64,000 nt of DNA from contig JASGKY010000021.1 in NCBI GenBank assembly GCA_049840435.1, positions 1 to 64,000 of the forward strand, in the 5' to 3' direction. The number at the start of each line of letters is the position of its first letter. Positions within the stretch are counted from its first letter, which is position 1. The translations under genes were made by a program, and so were the position numbers. This document shows positions 40,176 through 49,748 of this stretch, piece after piece. Source of the DNA: JADLHS01 sp049840435 (GTDB lineage: Bacteria; Verrucomicrobiota; Verrucomicrobiia; Limisphaerales; JADLHS01). The notes beneath the pieces are model-generated. The model saw only the letters and a list, made by a program, of their open reading frames with translations, did no database searches and was not told the DNA's origin.

Positions 40176-41483
40176 TCACCGTGAATTTTCTGCACGATAC
40201 GCTTCCGCCAGCAAGGTGATGGGATGCACGACGCGCAACTTCAATCCGGCCTTGGCCGCACCGTTGATGAGTTGCAATAGGCAGCCCGGATTTCCAGTCG
40301 CTACGGTTATCGCGCCGGTGGATTTAATGTGGGCAATTTTGCGCTCCAGGAGTTGGTTGGCCATTTCGGGTTGCGTGAGATTATAAATACCCGCGCTGCC
40401 GCAACACCAGTTTGCCTCCGGCAACTCCACCAGTTTCAAGCCAGGAATCGCCCTCAACAACTCCCGCGGCTGCGAAACCACCTTTTGCCCGTGTGTCAGA
40501 TGGCAAGATTCGTGGTAGGTAACCACTTGATTTTGGATTGCGGATTTTGGATTGCGGATTTTGATGTGCGCGAGCCACTCGTGGATGTCTTTGACCTTCG
40601 TGTCCCAGAGCGCCGCGCGTTTCGCATGGATGGGATCACTCTTCAGCAGGCTTGCGTAATGCTTGAGGTGCGAGCCGCAGCCGCCGGCGTTCGTGATGAT
40701 GGCGTCGAACTGATCCGGTGGGAACTGGTCGATGTTCCGCCGGGCGAGCTGTTGCGCGAGCGTCCATTCGCCGTTGTGCGCGTGCAACGAGCCACAGCAG
40801 CTTTGCTCTGGTGGCGTAACCACCTCGCAGCCGTTCGCTGCCAGCACCTCGACCGTATCGCGATTCACATCGCTGAAGGTCAGGTCTTGCGCGCAACCGG
40901 TCAGCATGGCCACGCGATACTTCTTCGCCCCAGCAGCCGGTGTCACTGGTGCGATAATTTCTGCTGAAAAGTTTGTGCAAATTGCAGGCGTCATCGCCTC
41001 CAGCTCTTGCAATCGCTGGGGGAATAAATTCATGAGGCCGCTCCGGCGCACGAGCGATTGCGCGCCGGATTGCTGGTACAGCCGCAAACCTTTGCCAAGT
41101 AATTCCAGTCGGCGCAAATCCATGAACAGCCATCGCACGGTGAAGCCGCGGATCAAATCTCGTTTCGGATTCGCGAGGACTTTATTCTCTTCGATCTCCG
41201 CGCGTGCGTGTTCAAACAGTTCCGCGTAGTTGACGCCGGCAGGACACGCGGTTTGGCACGCGAGGCAACCGAGGCAGAAGTACATTTCTTCGCCGAACGC
41301 CTTGGTGACATCCAGCCGGTCATCCGCGATGGCGCGCATGAGCGCGATACGCCCACGCGGGCTATGCCGCTCCAATTTGGTGGCATCGTAGGTTGGACAC
41401 GTTGGTAGGCACAAACCACAGTGCATGCATTGCTGCACGACGGAGTAATCCAGATCCTTGAGATGCGAATGCCCGGCGCTCAT
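40176..41483 (-). CDS. glcF: Glycolate oxidase iron-sulfur subunit (GlcF-like)
   Basis: A 435-residue electron-transfer subunit. Two 4Fe-4S motifs are present (CMHCGLCLPTCPTY and CLGCLACQTACPAG), followed by two CCG domains (SCCGSLHAHNG and NWCCGSAGIYNL). It starts inside the stop of the GlcD-like gene, as expected for a GlcD/GlcF pair that oxidises glycolate or lactate. Odd feature: residues about 307-318 (KIRNPKSAIQNQ) are encoded by a 14-base tandem repeat that looks like spacer DNA inserted in frame between the CCG domains. Confidence 0.92.
   Translation of the reverse strand: MSAGHSHLKDLDYSVVQQCMHCGLCLPTCPTYDATKLERHSPRGRIALMRAIADDRLDVTKAFGEEMYFCLGCLACQTACPAGVNYAELFEHARAEIEENKVLANPKRDLIRGFTVRWLFMDLRRLELLGKGLRLYQQSGAQSLVRRSGLMNLFPQRLQELEAMTPAICTNFSAEIIAPVTPAAGAKKYRVAMLTGCAQDLTFSDVNRDTVEVLAANGCEVVTPPEQSCCGSLHAHNGEWTLAQQLARRNIDQFPPDQFDAIITNAGGCGSHLKHYASLLKSDPIHAKRAALWDTKVKDIHEWLAHIKIRNPKSAIQNQVVTYHESCHLTHGQKVVSQPRELLRAIPGLKLVELPEANWCCGSAGIYNLTQPEMANQLLERKIAHIKSTGAITVATGNPGCLLQLINGAAKAGLKLRVVHPITLLAEAYRAENSR
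40529..40564. repeat. 14-base tandem repeat inside glcF
   Basis: Two and a half copies of GATTTTGGATTGCG lie head to tail in the coding sequence. The period is not a multiple of three, so each copy is read in a different frame, yet the frame stays open. This favours insertion of non-coding repeat DNA. Confidence 0.85.
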
Positions 41484-42906
41484 CGGTCAAACATCTTTCC
41501 CGGATTCAGAATGCCGTTGGGATCAAGCGCGCGCCGGAGTTCGCGCATCACCCGCATTTGCGCATCGCCGGCGAACTTGGGTAGAAAACTCTTCTTCGCA
41601 ACGCCGATGCCGTGTTCACCCGTGATTGTGCCGCCAAGCCGGATGGCTTCGTCGAAAATCTCCTTGAACGCTTCCTCGACGCGATGCATCTCCTCTTTGT
41701 TACGTTCGTCCGTGAGGAAGGTGGATGCAGATTGCCGTCGCCCATGTGGCCGAATGTGCCGACGCGCAGGTTGTATTTCTTCGCGATTTCAGCGACGAAG
41801 CGAATCATCTTGGCCAATTCACTGCGCGGAACGGTGGCGTCTTCCAGGATGGTGGTTGGTGAAAGTCGGGCGAGCGCCGAAAACGCACTACGGCGGGCCG
41901 TCGCCAGTTTGTTGGCCTCGGCGTCGTCTTTGGCGACGCGGACATCAAGTGCGCCGGCTTGGCGGGCGAGTTCTTCCATCTTCGCTGCCTCTTCAGCCAC
42001 AGCGGCGGGGTGACCGTCGGATTCCATGAGCAACAGCGCCTCACAATCCAGCGGCAGCCCAACTTTTGCAAAATCCTCCACGCAACGAATGGTGGTGCGG
42101 TCCAGAAACTCCAGTGTGCAGGGGATGATCTGTGCGGCGATGATGTCCGAGACGCACTGAGCGGCAGCGTCCATTTGTGCGAACGTGGCGACCATTGTCT
42201 TTTTCGCGGCGGGTTTGGGGATGAGTCGTAGCAACACTTTCGTGATGACGCCAAGCGTTCCTTCCGAACCGATGAACAAATCGCGCAACGAATAGCCCGC
42301 CACGTCCTTCACGCACTTGTTGCCGGTCCAGAGGATTTCACCATCGGGCAGGACGACTTCGAGCCCCATGACATAGTTGCGGGTGATGCCGTATTTCAAA
42401 CCGCGCAAGCCGCCGGAATTTTCCGCCACGTTGCCGCCGATGGTGGAAATTTTCATCGAGCCGGGATCGGGCGGGTAAAACAATCCCGCGGCCGTTGCGG
42501 CATCAAAAACCGAAAGTGTCGTGACGCCAGGCTCGACGAGAATAGTGAGATTGGCGCGATCCAGTTCGAGGATACGGTTCATCTTCGCCAGGCAGAGGAC
42601 CAGGCAATCCGCACTCGGCAGACTGCCGCCGCTCAAGCCTGTTCCCGAGCCGCGCGTGACCACTGCTGTTTTGGTTTCATTTGCGAGCTTGAGAACCCTG
42701 GCGACTTGCTCCGTAGTGGTGGCGAAGGCAACGCAGCTGGGCAGTTGTCGCATTGCAGCTGTGCCGTCAAACGAATACGCGATGAGGTCTTCCTTGGACG
42801 TGAGGACGTTTTCCGTGCCGACGATCCTACGGAGTTGGGCAAGCGTGTCGCTGGGCAGAGGCATAAGTTCCGCTGCCAGCATGTTGGCCCGCTGGCGTGG
42901 GGTCAA
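41480..42906 (-). CDS. glcD: Glycolate oxidase FAD-binding subunit (GlcD-like; frameshifted near C-terminus)
   Basis: A flavoprotein of the VAO/FAD-linked oxidase family. FAD-binding blocks are TRGSGTGLSGGSLP, YPPDPGSMKISTIGGN and SLRDLFIGSEGTLGV; the C-terminal block GHMGDGNLHP is followed by the break. In the next frame it continues TFLTDERNKEEMHRVEEAFK and ends in HGIGVAKKSFLPKF and LDPNGILNPGKMF, the normal end. One missing C near 41722 explains this. It oxidises glycolate (or D-lactate) and passes electrons to the iron-sulfur subunit. Confidence 0.9.
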
Positions 42907-43012
42907 GCGCAGCCAAGCTCAGACACGGATATGTGAAGGGGAAGGTCGCGTAATCCCAAGCATAATGCTGCTGACGGAAGCCAAGGATTGAGAACGAATG
43001 CGAACCGAAGAG

Positions 43013-43102
43013 TGGCGGAGAGAGGGGGATTCGAACCCCCGATAGCCTTTCAGCTATTCACGCTTTCCAGGCGTGCGCGTTAAACCACTCTGCCATCTCT
43101 CC
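43013..43102 (-). tRNA. tRNA-Ser (anticodon GGA)
   Basis: The minus strand folds as a 90-base tRNA with acceptor stem GGAGAGA/TCTCTCC, anticodon loop CTGGAAA in the stem CACGC/GCGTG, a long variable arm as in serine tRNAs, the T arm GGGGGTTCGAATCCCCC and an encoded CCA. The anticodon GGA reads UCC/UCU serine codons. Confidence 0.95.
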
Positions 43103-43288
43103 ACCAGCGGCGGAAACTTTGAATTGTTACGCGCCTCCGGGCAATCTTTTTCTCAGCTTGGTTGCGGTGTTTTCGTGCTTTTAACGCAAGGCAGCGGTTG
43201 AAAGCTTGGGAGGCAGGCCCGGAATCGCCGTTTTTGAGTTCATGAGTTCATTCTTGGTGGAATGCTACTACTGCGCTTTTGATTTTCC

Positions 43289-43320
43289 ATCTGTGTTCAT
43301 TTGTGGTCACCTGTGGCTGA
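43289..43320 (-). repeat. CACAGAT spacer element, inverted copy before gltX
   Basis: ATCTGTGTTCATTTGTGG followed by TCACCTGTGGCTGA. Its reverse complement begins TCAGCCACAGGTGACCACAA and aligns with the element at 6571-6602. It ends five bases before the gltX start. Confidence 0.65.
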
Positions 43321-43324
43321 TTTA

Positions 43325-44680
43325 ATGGATATGAAACCACGCGTTCGTTTTGCTCCCTCGCCCACTGGCTACCTGCATATTGGCGGGGCTCGTACCGCCT
43401 TGTTCAACTGGCTCTATGCCCGCCACACCGGAGGCACGTTCGTCCTGCGTATCGAAGATACCGACGCGGCCCGCAATTCACAGGAGGCGGTGGACGTCAT
43501 CCTGCAAGGTCTGCGCTGGCTTGGGCTGAACTGGGACGAAGGTCCGCTCACTGCCGATGCCACCGGTCCGTGCAAGGGGGATCGCGGCCCGTACTTCCAA
43601 TCGCAGCGAAAGGAAAACTATCAGCGCCGCAGCGAGGCGCTGTTGTCGCGCGGCCTCGCCTATGAGCACGAAGGCGCAATCAAGTTCAAGATGACGCGCG
43701 AACCAATCTTGATTCCTGATCTCGTCGTCGGCGACGTGGTGCGTCCACTGACGGATCGCGAGGAGCAAGACCCGGATTGGGTATTGGTTCGTTCCGATGG
43801 CCAGCCAGTGTTTCACTTTGTTAATGTTGTGGACGATCTCGAGATGGGCATTACGCACGTCATTCGGGGGGAGGATCACTTGAGCAACACCGCCAAGCAC
43901 ATCGCGCTCTTCCGGGCGTTCGGGGTCGAGCCACCCAAGTATGCGCACATTCCGCTCATCTTGAATGGCGACGGCAGCAAGATGAGCAAGCGCGATCGTG
44001 GGGCGTCCCTCACCACTTATCTCGAAGAGGGCTTTTTGCCCGAAGCCGTGAACAACTATCTCTGTCTGCTCGGCTGGTCACCCAAGGACAACACGGAAAA
44101 GCTTTCGCTTGCCGATGTTATCGATCGCTTTGATCTGCCGCAGATTTTGCGACACAACGCGAAGTTTGACTTTGAGAAACTTACTTGGCTGCAGGGTGAA
44201 TACTGCCGGGAACTCGTTCCCGACCGCTTCTATGAGCTCGGCGTTCATGCGTTTGCCAAGGCTGGCGTGGATACCAATCAGTTCGACACGGGCTACGTTA
44301 AAGCTGCGCTCGACACGTGTCGGGGTAAGATCAAGACCTTTGCCGAATTGCCCGCTTATGCCGGGTTTTATTTCCAAGCCGATGTGGTTTACGACTCGGA
44401 AGCAGCGAAGAAGAGTTTCGTGCCCGAGAACAAGCCGCGCGTGGAGAAGGTTCGCGACGCCTTTGGAAAACTCGCGACGTTCGATGCCACGAACATTGAA
44501 ACCGCGCTCAAAGCCACCGCTGCCGAACTTGGGGTGAAAGTGGGCGTGCTGATCCATCCGACGCGCCTCGCTACGACAGGCAATCCCAACGGCCCAAGTC
44601 TGTATCATCTGCTCGAAGTATTGGGGAAGGAGAAGGTGTTGGGGCGCATCGAGAGAGCTTTGCAAATTGGTGGGATGTAG
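43325..44680 (+). CDS. gltX: Glutamyl-tRNA synthetase
   Basis: A 451-residue class I synthetase. The HIGH motif is GYLHIGGARTALFNWL and the KMSKS motif is SKMSKRDRGAS; RGEDHLSNTAKHIALF is also typical. Start is the ATG at 43325 or 43331. The region before it is a spacer repeat with no clear ribosome-binding site. No glutaminyl-tRNA synthetase is visible in the window, so it is unknown whether this enzyme also charges tRNA-Gln. Confidence 0.95.
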   Translation: MDMKPRVRFAPSPTGYLHIGGARTALFNWLYARHTGGTFVLRIEDTDAARNSQEAVDVILQGLRWLGLNWDEGPLTADATGPCKGDRGPYFQSQRKENYQRRSEALLSRGLAYEHEGAIKFKMTREPILIPDLVVGDVVRPLTDREEQDPDWVLVRSDGQPVFHFVNVVDDLEMGITHVIRGEDHLSNTAKHIALFRAFGVEPPKYAHIPLILNGDGSKMSKRDRGASLTTYLEEGFLPEAVNNYLCLLGWSPKDNTEKLSLADVIDRFDLPQILRHNAKFDFEKLTWLQGEYCRELVPDRFYELGVHAFAKAGVDTNQFDTGYVKAALDTCRGKIKTFAELPAYAGFYFQADVVYDSEAAKKSFVPENKPRVEKVRDAFGKLATFDATNIETALKATAAELGVKVGVLIHPTRLATTGNPNGPSLYHLLEVLGKEKVLGRIERALQIGGM

Positions 44681-44712
44681 CCGACGCGCCCTGCGAGGTT
44701 GCTTGGCGCGGG

Positions 44713-45996
44713 CTACTGCTTGGCGCGTAGCAAAAACTCCACGCGATCACCCTCATGGAAGATGACCGGACCGGAGCGCGGGCCGATGATCATGCGGAGG
44801 TCTTCCGGCTTCTCGGCGTAAGGCCGCAGGGTGCGATAGACATTCAGAAAGTTGCGCGGTTCAGAGATGGGCGGCACGTGCATCTCTTCATAGGCCCACG
44901 CCGTGAAGGCGAAACCAAATGGGCCTTGGTGTTGCGGGTCGTAGGCTTGCGGAAATTTCTGAACGAAACCTTTGAGGTGTGGCGGGAGATTGGCGCGGAA
45001 CGCTTCGGTGCAAAACAGGTTGGCGGCGGCAAGGTTTTCGGAATAAAGCGCGAACGAGAAATAGGAATCCCAGCGGCCAGAGTAACTCAAGATGGGTAAC
45101 AGTCCGTAGAGCGCGACGAGAATCAGGGCCGGGCGGGAACGCCACAGCTCGACCAAGGTCGGTTGAAGGCCGAACAGGTTTCCAGTCGGCGTGCGAATTT
45201 GCGCGGGCTTTGGGGATGGCTTGCTGATTTTTTTGCTGGGCGGCTCAATTGTATTTGTGGCGGTCGCTTCAAATGTTTTTCCCCGGGCAAACAAACCGAA
45301 CACCAGAGCAATCATCGCCAGATTCCATGGCCAGACGACCCAGTTGTAATTGTGGCCGAGCGGACCGAGGAACAGCAGGGCGAACGTGTGGGTGAGAATT
45401 GTCAGCGCGAACGCCACCCGGCGCAGCCGCGGAAACCAGAGCAGCGTCGCGATGGCAATTTCAACAAACGGCGCGGCTTTTACCGAAAGCTTCAGCAGAT
45501 CCAGCGCGGCAGGCGGGAGTTGCCAGTTGACGGCGGGCGCGACGAACCATTCCGGGGTAACAGTGAAGAAGCGCGTGTTAATTTTCTGGATGCCGCCCCA
45601 CAGGTATACGGTGGCGAGAGCGCAACGGCAGGCGGCATGAGCTGAGGGAGCGGGAAACAAACTCAGGAGCAGCATCACCCAATACATGTAGAGCCATGGT
45701 TGGCCACGGTTTTGATCGCCGCAGAAGGCGAAAAAACTGCTGGCGAGAAAAGTGATTACGGCGGGCCGATAAAACCACATTGCCACAACCAGTGAGCCGA
45801 GCATCAGCGCGTAAAGGCATTTGTCCCACGGCGCCGGCAAAATGGGGAATCCCGCGCAGATCGGAAGCAACGGAAAGGTTCGAGTGTTAGTCCAGACGGG
45901 GGCGGAGGCGATCAGGCCGAGCGCGGTTGCGATCAATAATGTGGCGCGCAGCCAGATCGTGCGACGATCAGTGGCGGCGAAGGGGAGGGGCGACAC
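44713..45996 (-). CDS. Multi-pass membrane protein, HTTM/DoxX-like
   Basis: A 427-residue protein with about eight membrane segments in the first 260 residues, including ALATVYLWGGIQKINTRFF, FVEIAIATLLWFPRLRRVAF and ILTHTFALLFLGPLGHNYN followed by VVWPWNLAM, a layout resembling HTTM or DoxX-related proteins. A Pro/Lys-rich linker (PPSKKISKPSPKPAQ) precedes a soluble C-terminal domain. Assignment is by general resemblance only. It is convergent with gltX and divergent from the next gene. Confidence 0.55.
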   Translation of the reverse strand: MSPLPFAATDRRTIWLRATLLIATALGLIASAPVWTNTRTFPLLPICAGFPILPAPWDKCLYALMLGSLVVAMWFYRPAVITFLASSFFAFCGDQNRGQPWLYMYWVMLLLSLFPAPSAHAACRCALATVYLWGGIQKINTRFFTVTPEWFVAPAVNWQLPPAALDLLKLSVKAAPFVEIAIATLLWFPRLRRVAFALTILTHTFALLFLGPLGHNYNWVVWPWNLAMIALVFGLFARGKTFEATATNTIEPPSKKISKPSPKPAQIRTPTGNLFGLQPTLVELWRSRPALILVALYGLLPILSYSGRWDSYFSFALYSENLAAANLFCTEAFRANLPPHLKGFVQKFPQAYDPQHQGPFGFAFTAWAYEEMHVPPISEPRNFLNVYRTLRPYAEKPEDLRMIIGPRSGPVIFHEGDRVEFLLRAKQ

Positions 45997-46113
45997 GCGC
46001 GCATCATTGCCAAGCCATCGCGCGGCGTCAATCGTGCGGGACGTGTCTTGCCAAACTTGAGTGGCTGACTAGACTCGCGGCGGTTCGGTTTACAACATCA
46101 ACCCAGATTAGCT

Positions 46114-46920
46114 ATGAATTTCCCAATGCCGGCTCGGGGCCAAATTAATTTTCACGCCGCCTTTCTCGGCAGTGTGGCGGGACTGAGTTTGCTTCTGGTC
46201 GTGGCGCACGCCGATGAGACGCCGCAGAAGTTGCCCTTCGTTCAGGATTGGGCGAACCCCGCGTTGATCACGCAGGAGAATGATTGGTCTGGCGTACCAG
46301 GCTTTGTGGGTTATCGCGGCGACAAGTTGGCGGCCAAGCCGGGGGCGAATCCACAGACGATCACGGCGGACGGGAATTCGTCGCCAGTGAATGTGCTCGC
46401 CAATCAAAAAAATCCCAATTCGTTGCGCACGGGCGGGGTGGCGGAGTTTGATTCAATCGCCAATCCGACTGTAGCTTTGAAAGGCTCTGCGACAGCCGCA
46501 GCGCCAATGCTGGTGCTGAATCTTGACACAAAAGGGAAGCAGAACATCGCTGTTGGCTACAAGCTGCGCGACCTGGATGGTTCAGCCAACAACGCAGCAC
46601 AAGCAGTGGCCTTACAATATCGTGTGGCGACCAACACAGCCTACGTTGATGTGCCGGCGGCGTATGCGCCCGATGCCACCACCGGTCCGGGCGTGGCGAC
46701 CTTGGTGACGCCCATCGTTGCCGTGTTGCCGGCGGCTGTTAATAATCAGGCGCATCTCCAGGTGCGCTGGATCACCGCGAATGCCGAGGGCAACGATGAG
46801 TGGGTGGGGATCGATGACATCGCCGTGATTGGGGACGAGCTTGCGCCGGCGGCTGCATCGGATGACGATTGGGAAAAGGATGCAGCGCAACCTTTCAAGC
46901 CGGCGCGAACAACCAAATGA
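46114..46920 (+). CDS. Secreted beta-rich protein resembling a nuclease-associated domain
   Basis: A 268-residue protein with a signal peptide ending near VVAHADE and a mature domain containing DWANPALITQENDWSGVPGF, VALQYRVATNTAYVDVPAAY and NAEGNDEWVGIDDIAVIGDE. This resembles a domain I associate with the N-terminal parts of large secreted nucleases and adhesins, here on its own. No LPxTG or PEP-CTERM tail is present. Function unknown. A terminator lies downstream. Confidence 0.6.
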   Translation: MNFPMPARGQINFHAAFLGSVAGLSLLLVVAHADETPQKLPFVQDWANPALITQENDWSGVPGFVGYRGDKLAAKPGANPQTITADGNSSPVNVLANQKNPNSLRTGGVAEFDSIANPTVALKGSATAAAPMLVLNLDTKGKQNIAVGYKLRDLDGSANNAAQAVALQYRVATNTAYVDVPAAYAPDATTGPGVATLVTPIVAVLPAAVNNQAHLQVRWITANAEGNDEWVGIDDIAVIGDELAPAAASDDDWEKDAAQPFKPARTTK

Positions 46921-47006
46921 TGTGCGACTAATTCTGCACGTTGCGGTTGTGGGTAATTATTCACCTTGCGTGGGCCGGTTTGCTTGTTAGATTTCCCGCC
47001 GCTTTG

Positions 47007-47029
47007 CGCCCGGGTTTCCGGGCGGTTTT
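47007..47029 (+). terminator. Terminator after the secreted protein gene
   Basis: CGCCCGG (47007-47013) and CCGGGCG (47018-47024) form a 7-bp stem with a GTTT loop followed by GTTTT. Confidence 0.75.
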
Positions 47030-47055
47030 CATTTTAACCATCAGCATCAACACTT

Positions 47056-48000
47056 GTGAAAGTTTTCAGCGGTACCGCAAACGAGCCTCTCGCCCACGCC
47101 ATTTGTGATTACATCGGCATCAAACTCGGCAAGTGCAGCGTCAAGCCGTTTCCAGACGGCGAGACGTTTGTGAAAATCGAGGAGAACGTTCGCGGTGAAG
47201 ATATTTTCGTGGTGCAGCCAACGTCACCGCCGACGAATCACAATTTGATGGAGTTGTTCATCATGATGGATGCGTTGCGGCGGTCGAGCGCGCATCGGAT
47301 TACGGCGGTGTTACCGTTCTACGGTTACGCTCGCCAAGATCGCAAAGATCAGCCGCGGGTTCCGATCACCGCAAAGCTCGTGGCCAACTTGCTCGTAGCT
47401 GCTGGCGCAAACCGCGTGCTGACGATGGATTTGCATGCGCAACAGATCCAAGGCTTCTTCGACATTCCAGTGGATCATCTGTATGCCGCGCCAGTCATTT
47501 ACGAGTACCTCAATAAGAAGCGGCTCAAGGATTTGGTCGTGGTAAGTCCGGATGTCGGTGGTTTGAAGATGGCTTATGCGTATTCGCAACACCTTGAATC
47601 CGAGTTGGCCATTATTGCCAAGCGCCGCAAGAGCGCCACGGAAGTAGAATCCACGCATATCATCGGCGAGGTGAAGGGAAAAAATGTTTTGCTCGTAGAT
47701 GATTTGACTGAAACCGCCGGCACACTGACCAAAGGGGCGGAATTGCTCAAGAAAAAGGGGGCGAAGAGCATCATTGCCTGTGTTTCGCACGCCATCCTCG
47801 GCAATACCGGCATTGAAAGATTGCGTAAATCAGCGATTGACGAGCTAATAACAACTGATACAGTCGTCCGCCCTACGATTCGGGGCGTGAACATAACCAC
47901 GTTGTCAGTCGCAGGGTTATTGGGCGAAGCCATCAAGCGGATTCACAGTAATTCGTCGGTGACTTCGCTGTTTGAGTCGAAAGGCGGGCGGACCAGTTAA
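47056..48000 (+). CDS. prs: Ribose-phosphate pyrophosphokinase
   Basis: A 314-residue PRPP synthase that makes the activated ribose for nucleotides, His and Trp. Motifs include KPFPDGETFVKIEENVRG, FYGYARQDRKDQPR, MDLHAQQIQGFFDIPVDHL, VVSPDVGG and the PRPP loop VLLVDDLTETAGTL. GTG start. The order prs, rplY, pth, rpsF, ssb, rplI that follows is a common bacterial arrangement and supports the calls for the damaged genes downstream. Confidence 0.96.
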   Translation: MKVFSGTANEPLAHAICDYIGIKLGKCSVKPFPDGETFVKIEENVRGEDIFVVQPTSPPTNHNLMELFIMMDALRRSSAHRITAVLPFYGYARQDRKDQPRVPITAKLVANLLVAAGANRVLTMDLHAQQIQGFFDIPVDHLYAAPVIYEYLNKKRLKDLVVVSPDVGGLKMAYAYSQHLESELAIIAKRRKSATEVESTHIIGEVKGKNVLLVDDLTETAGTLTKGAELLKKKGAKSIIACVSHAILGNTGIERLRKSAIDELITTDTVVRPTIRGVNITTLSVAGLLGEAIKRIHSNSSVTSLFESKGGRTS

Positions 48001-48025
48001 GGCCGTCTGAAGATAGAATTGAACA

Positions 48026-48760
48026 ATGAAATCTGTAGCACTTAATGCATTTGTGCGCTCCCAGTCGGGCCGCACGGAAGTCAAAAAACTTCGTAACGCT
48101 GGTCGCGTTCCGGCCACCATCTACGGTCGCCAGACCAAGCCCGAGAATCTTGAGTTGGTTGCGCGCGAATTGACCGACCTCATCAACCACTCTGCTTCTG
48201 AAAACATCCTCGTGGATCTCGCGGTGGATAAAAAGAAGCGCTTGGCGCTCGTTCAAGAGGTTCAGCATCACCCGCTGAGCGGCAAGGTGCTGCATGTGGA
48301 TTTTCATGAAGTCGCCGAGAATGAAACGGTAACTGTCATGGTGCCGGTGGAAACCACGGGCGAAGCGGTTGGTGTGAAGACCGGAGGCGGTGTGCTTGAG
48401 CACATTGTGTTCAAGCTTAAAGTGCGCGCCTTGCCAAAGAATTTGCCTGAGCAAATTTTGATTGATGTCAGCGCCCTTGAGGTTGGTAAGTCCATTCACC
48501 TCGGTGAAATCAAAGCGCCGGAAGGTGTGGAGATCATGGGCAAGAAGAGCGCCACGGTTGTTGCCGTTGCAATGCCGAAGACCGAAGTCGAAGAAGCTCC
48601 TGCCGAAGGCGCTGCCGCTGCTGGCGACGTCGAAATGACGAAGGAGAAGAAGGAAGAAGGCGCAGAAGGTGCTGCCAAGGCCGCTCCGGCAAAAGTCGAC
48701 GCGAAGGCTGCCGCCGCTCCGGCGAAGGACGCGAAGGCCGCCGCTCCGGCGAAGAAGTAA
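48026..48760 (+). CDS. rplY: Large ribosomal subunit protein L25 (Ctc form)
   Basis: A 244-residue protein. The N-terminal 5S-rRNA-binding domain has RNAGRVPATIYGRQTKPENLE, and the TL5/Ctc C-terminal domain has ELPKNLPEQ-like text (RALPKNLPEQILIDVSALEV) and IKAPEGVEIM. The last 55 residues are an Ala/Lys/Glu/Pro tail (AAKAAPAKVDAKAAAAPAKD) absent from most homologues. It precedes pth, its normal neighbour. Confidence 0.93.
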   Translation: MKSVALNAFVRSQSGRTEVKKLRNAGRVPATIYGRQTKPENLELVARELTDLINHSASENILVDLAVDKKKRLALVQEVQHHPLSGKVLHVDFHEVAENETVTVMVPVETTGEAVGVKTGGGVLEHIVFKLKVRALPKNLPEQILIDVSALEVGKSIHLGEIKAPEGVEIMGKKSATVVAVAMPKTEVEEAPAEGAAAAGDVEMTKEKKEEGAEGAAKAAPAKVDAKAAAAPAKDAKAAAPAKK

Positions 48761-48808
48761 TTCACACGGCGGCTTGCCTTGGGGTGAGCCGCTGTTTTCA
48801 TCCCGCGA

Positions 48809-49378
48809 ATGGAAGATTGGCATCTCATCGTGGGATTGGGGAATCCGGGCGCGGAATACGCGAAGACGCGTCACAATGCCGGATTCATGGTCGCCGATTT
48901 GCTGGCGAACCGCTGGCGGGTGGATTGGAACAACGAGAAGAAGTTTCAATCCGCGCGTCGCAAAGGCGGAACGAGACGGAAAGCGGTTGGTGTTGTGCGA
49001 GCCGCAGACGTTCATGAATCTGAGCGGGGAAGCGGTTGGAGCGTTAGTGAAGTTTTATCAGTCACCGCTCGGAAAGTTGCTGGTGGTGGTGGATGATGCG
49101 GATTTGCCGCTGGGAGAAATCCGGTTGCGGCCCAGTGGTAGTAGCGGTGGACATCACGGTTTGGAGTCGATCGAAGCAGCATCTCGGTTCGCGCGAATAT
49201 GCGCGGTTGCGGATCGGCATCGGGCGCAAAGATAGTCGGCGCGAAATTGCCGGTCATGTGCTCGGGAAGATTTGAGGCGGCCGAAATGGTGCTGATGGAA
49301 AAAGTTTTGGTCCGCGCGGCGGAGCCAGGTGGAATGCTGGCTGGCGCACGGGTTGCAGAAAGCAATGAGTCAATTTAA
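48809..49378 (+). CDS. pth: Peptidyl-tRNA hydrolase (multiply frameshifted)
   Basis: Recycles peptidyl-tRNA released by stalled ribosomes. The family blocks are all there but spread over three frames: MEDWHLIVGLGNPGAEYAKT, TRHNAGFMVADLLA, then CEPQTFMNLSGEAVGALVKF, VVVDDADLPLGEIRLRPSG, then REYARLRIGIGRKDSRREIA and EQVECWLAHGLQKAMSQFN. Indels near 48957, 49167, 49271 and 49325 would restore the frame. The 3' end is approximate because the stop is also uncertain. Since the gene is normally essential, sequence error is the best explanation. Confidence 0.8.
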
Positions 49379-49418
49379 CGGAGTCGATCGAAGACTCCAC
49401 GAACGAAGGAAAGAAGAA

Positions 49419-49726
49419 GTGAAACGATACGAAGGTTTGTTCATCTTGAACACGGCAGGCAAAGAAGAAGGCATCAAAGATACCATCGACAAGATCTTCT
49501 GCCGACATCACCGCCGCGGGCGGCAAAGTGGAAACCGTCCAGAAGATGGAGCGCAAGCCGTTCTCGCGCGTGGCTGACAAGCAGCCACACCGCGGGTTTC
49601 TACGCCAACGTCATCTTCACCAGCGCGCCGGCTGCGATCGCCGCATTGCGCAGCAAGTTCACGCTGAACGAGGAAGTGTTCCGCGTCCTGTTCACCAATT
49701 CGCCCGAACCCAAGCCTGCGAAGTAA
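49419..49726 (+). CDS. rpsF: Small ribosomal subunit protein S6 (frameshifted)
   Basis: A GTG at 49419, behind a purine-rich GGAAAGAAGAA, opens MKRYEGLFILNTAGKEEGIK, the normal S6 start. The frame breaks near 49497 and continues SADITAAGGKVETVQKMERK, then breaks near 49590 and continues TAGFYANVIFTSAPAAIAAL to LNEEVFRVLFTNSPEPKPAK and a stop at 49724. Corrected length is about 102 residues, right for S6. Essential gene, so error is likely. Confidence 0.8.
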
Positions 49727-49748
49727 TTTCGCCCTACCGTTCCGCGCC

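Noticed and set aside
40529..40564. Start of a CRISPR array or VNTR
   Set aside because: Only two and a half short copies without spacers; treated as a tandem repeat insertion.
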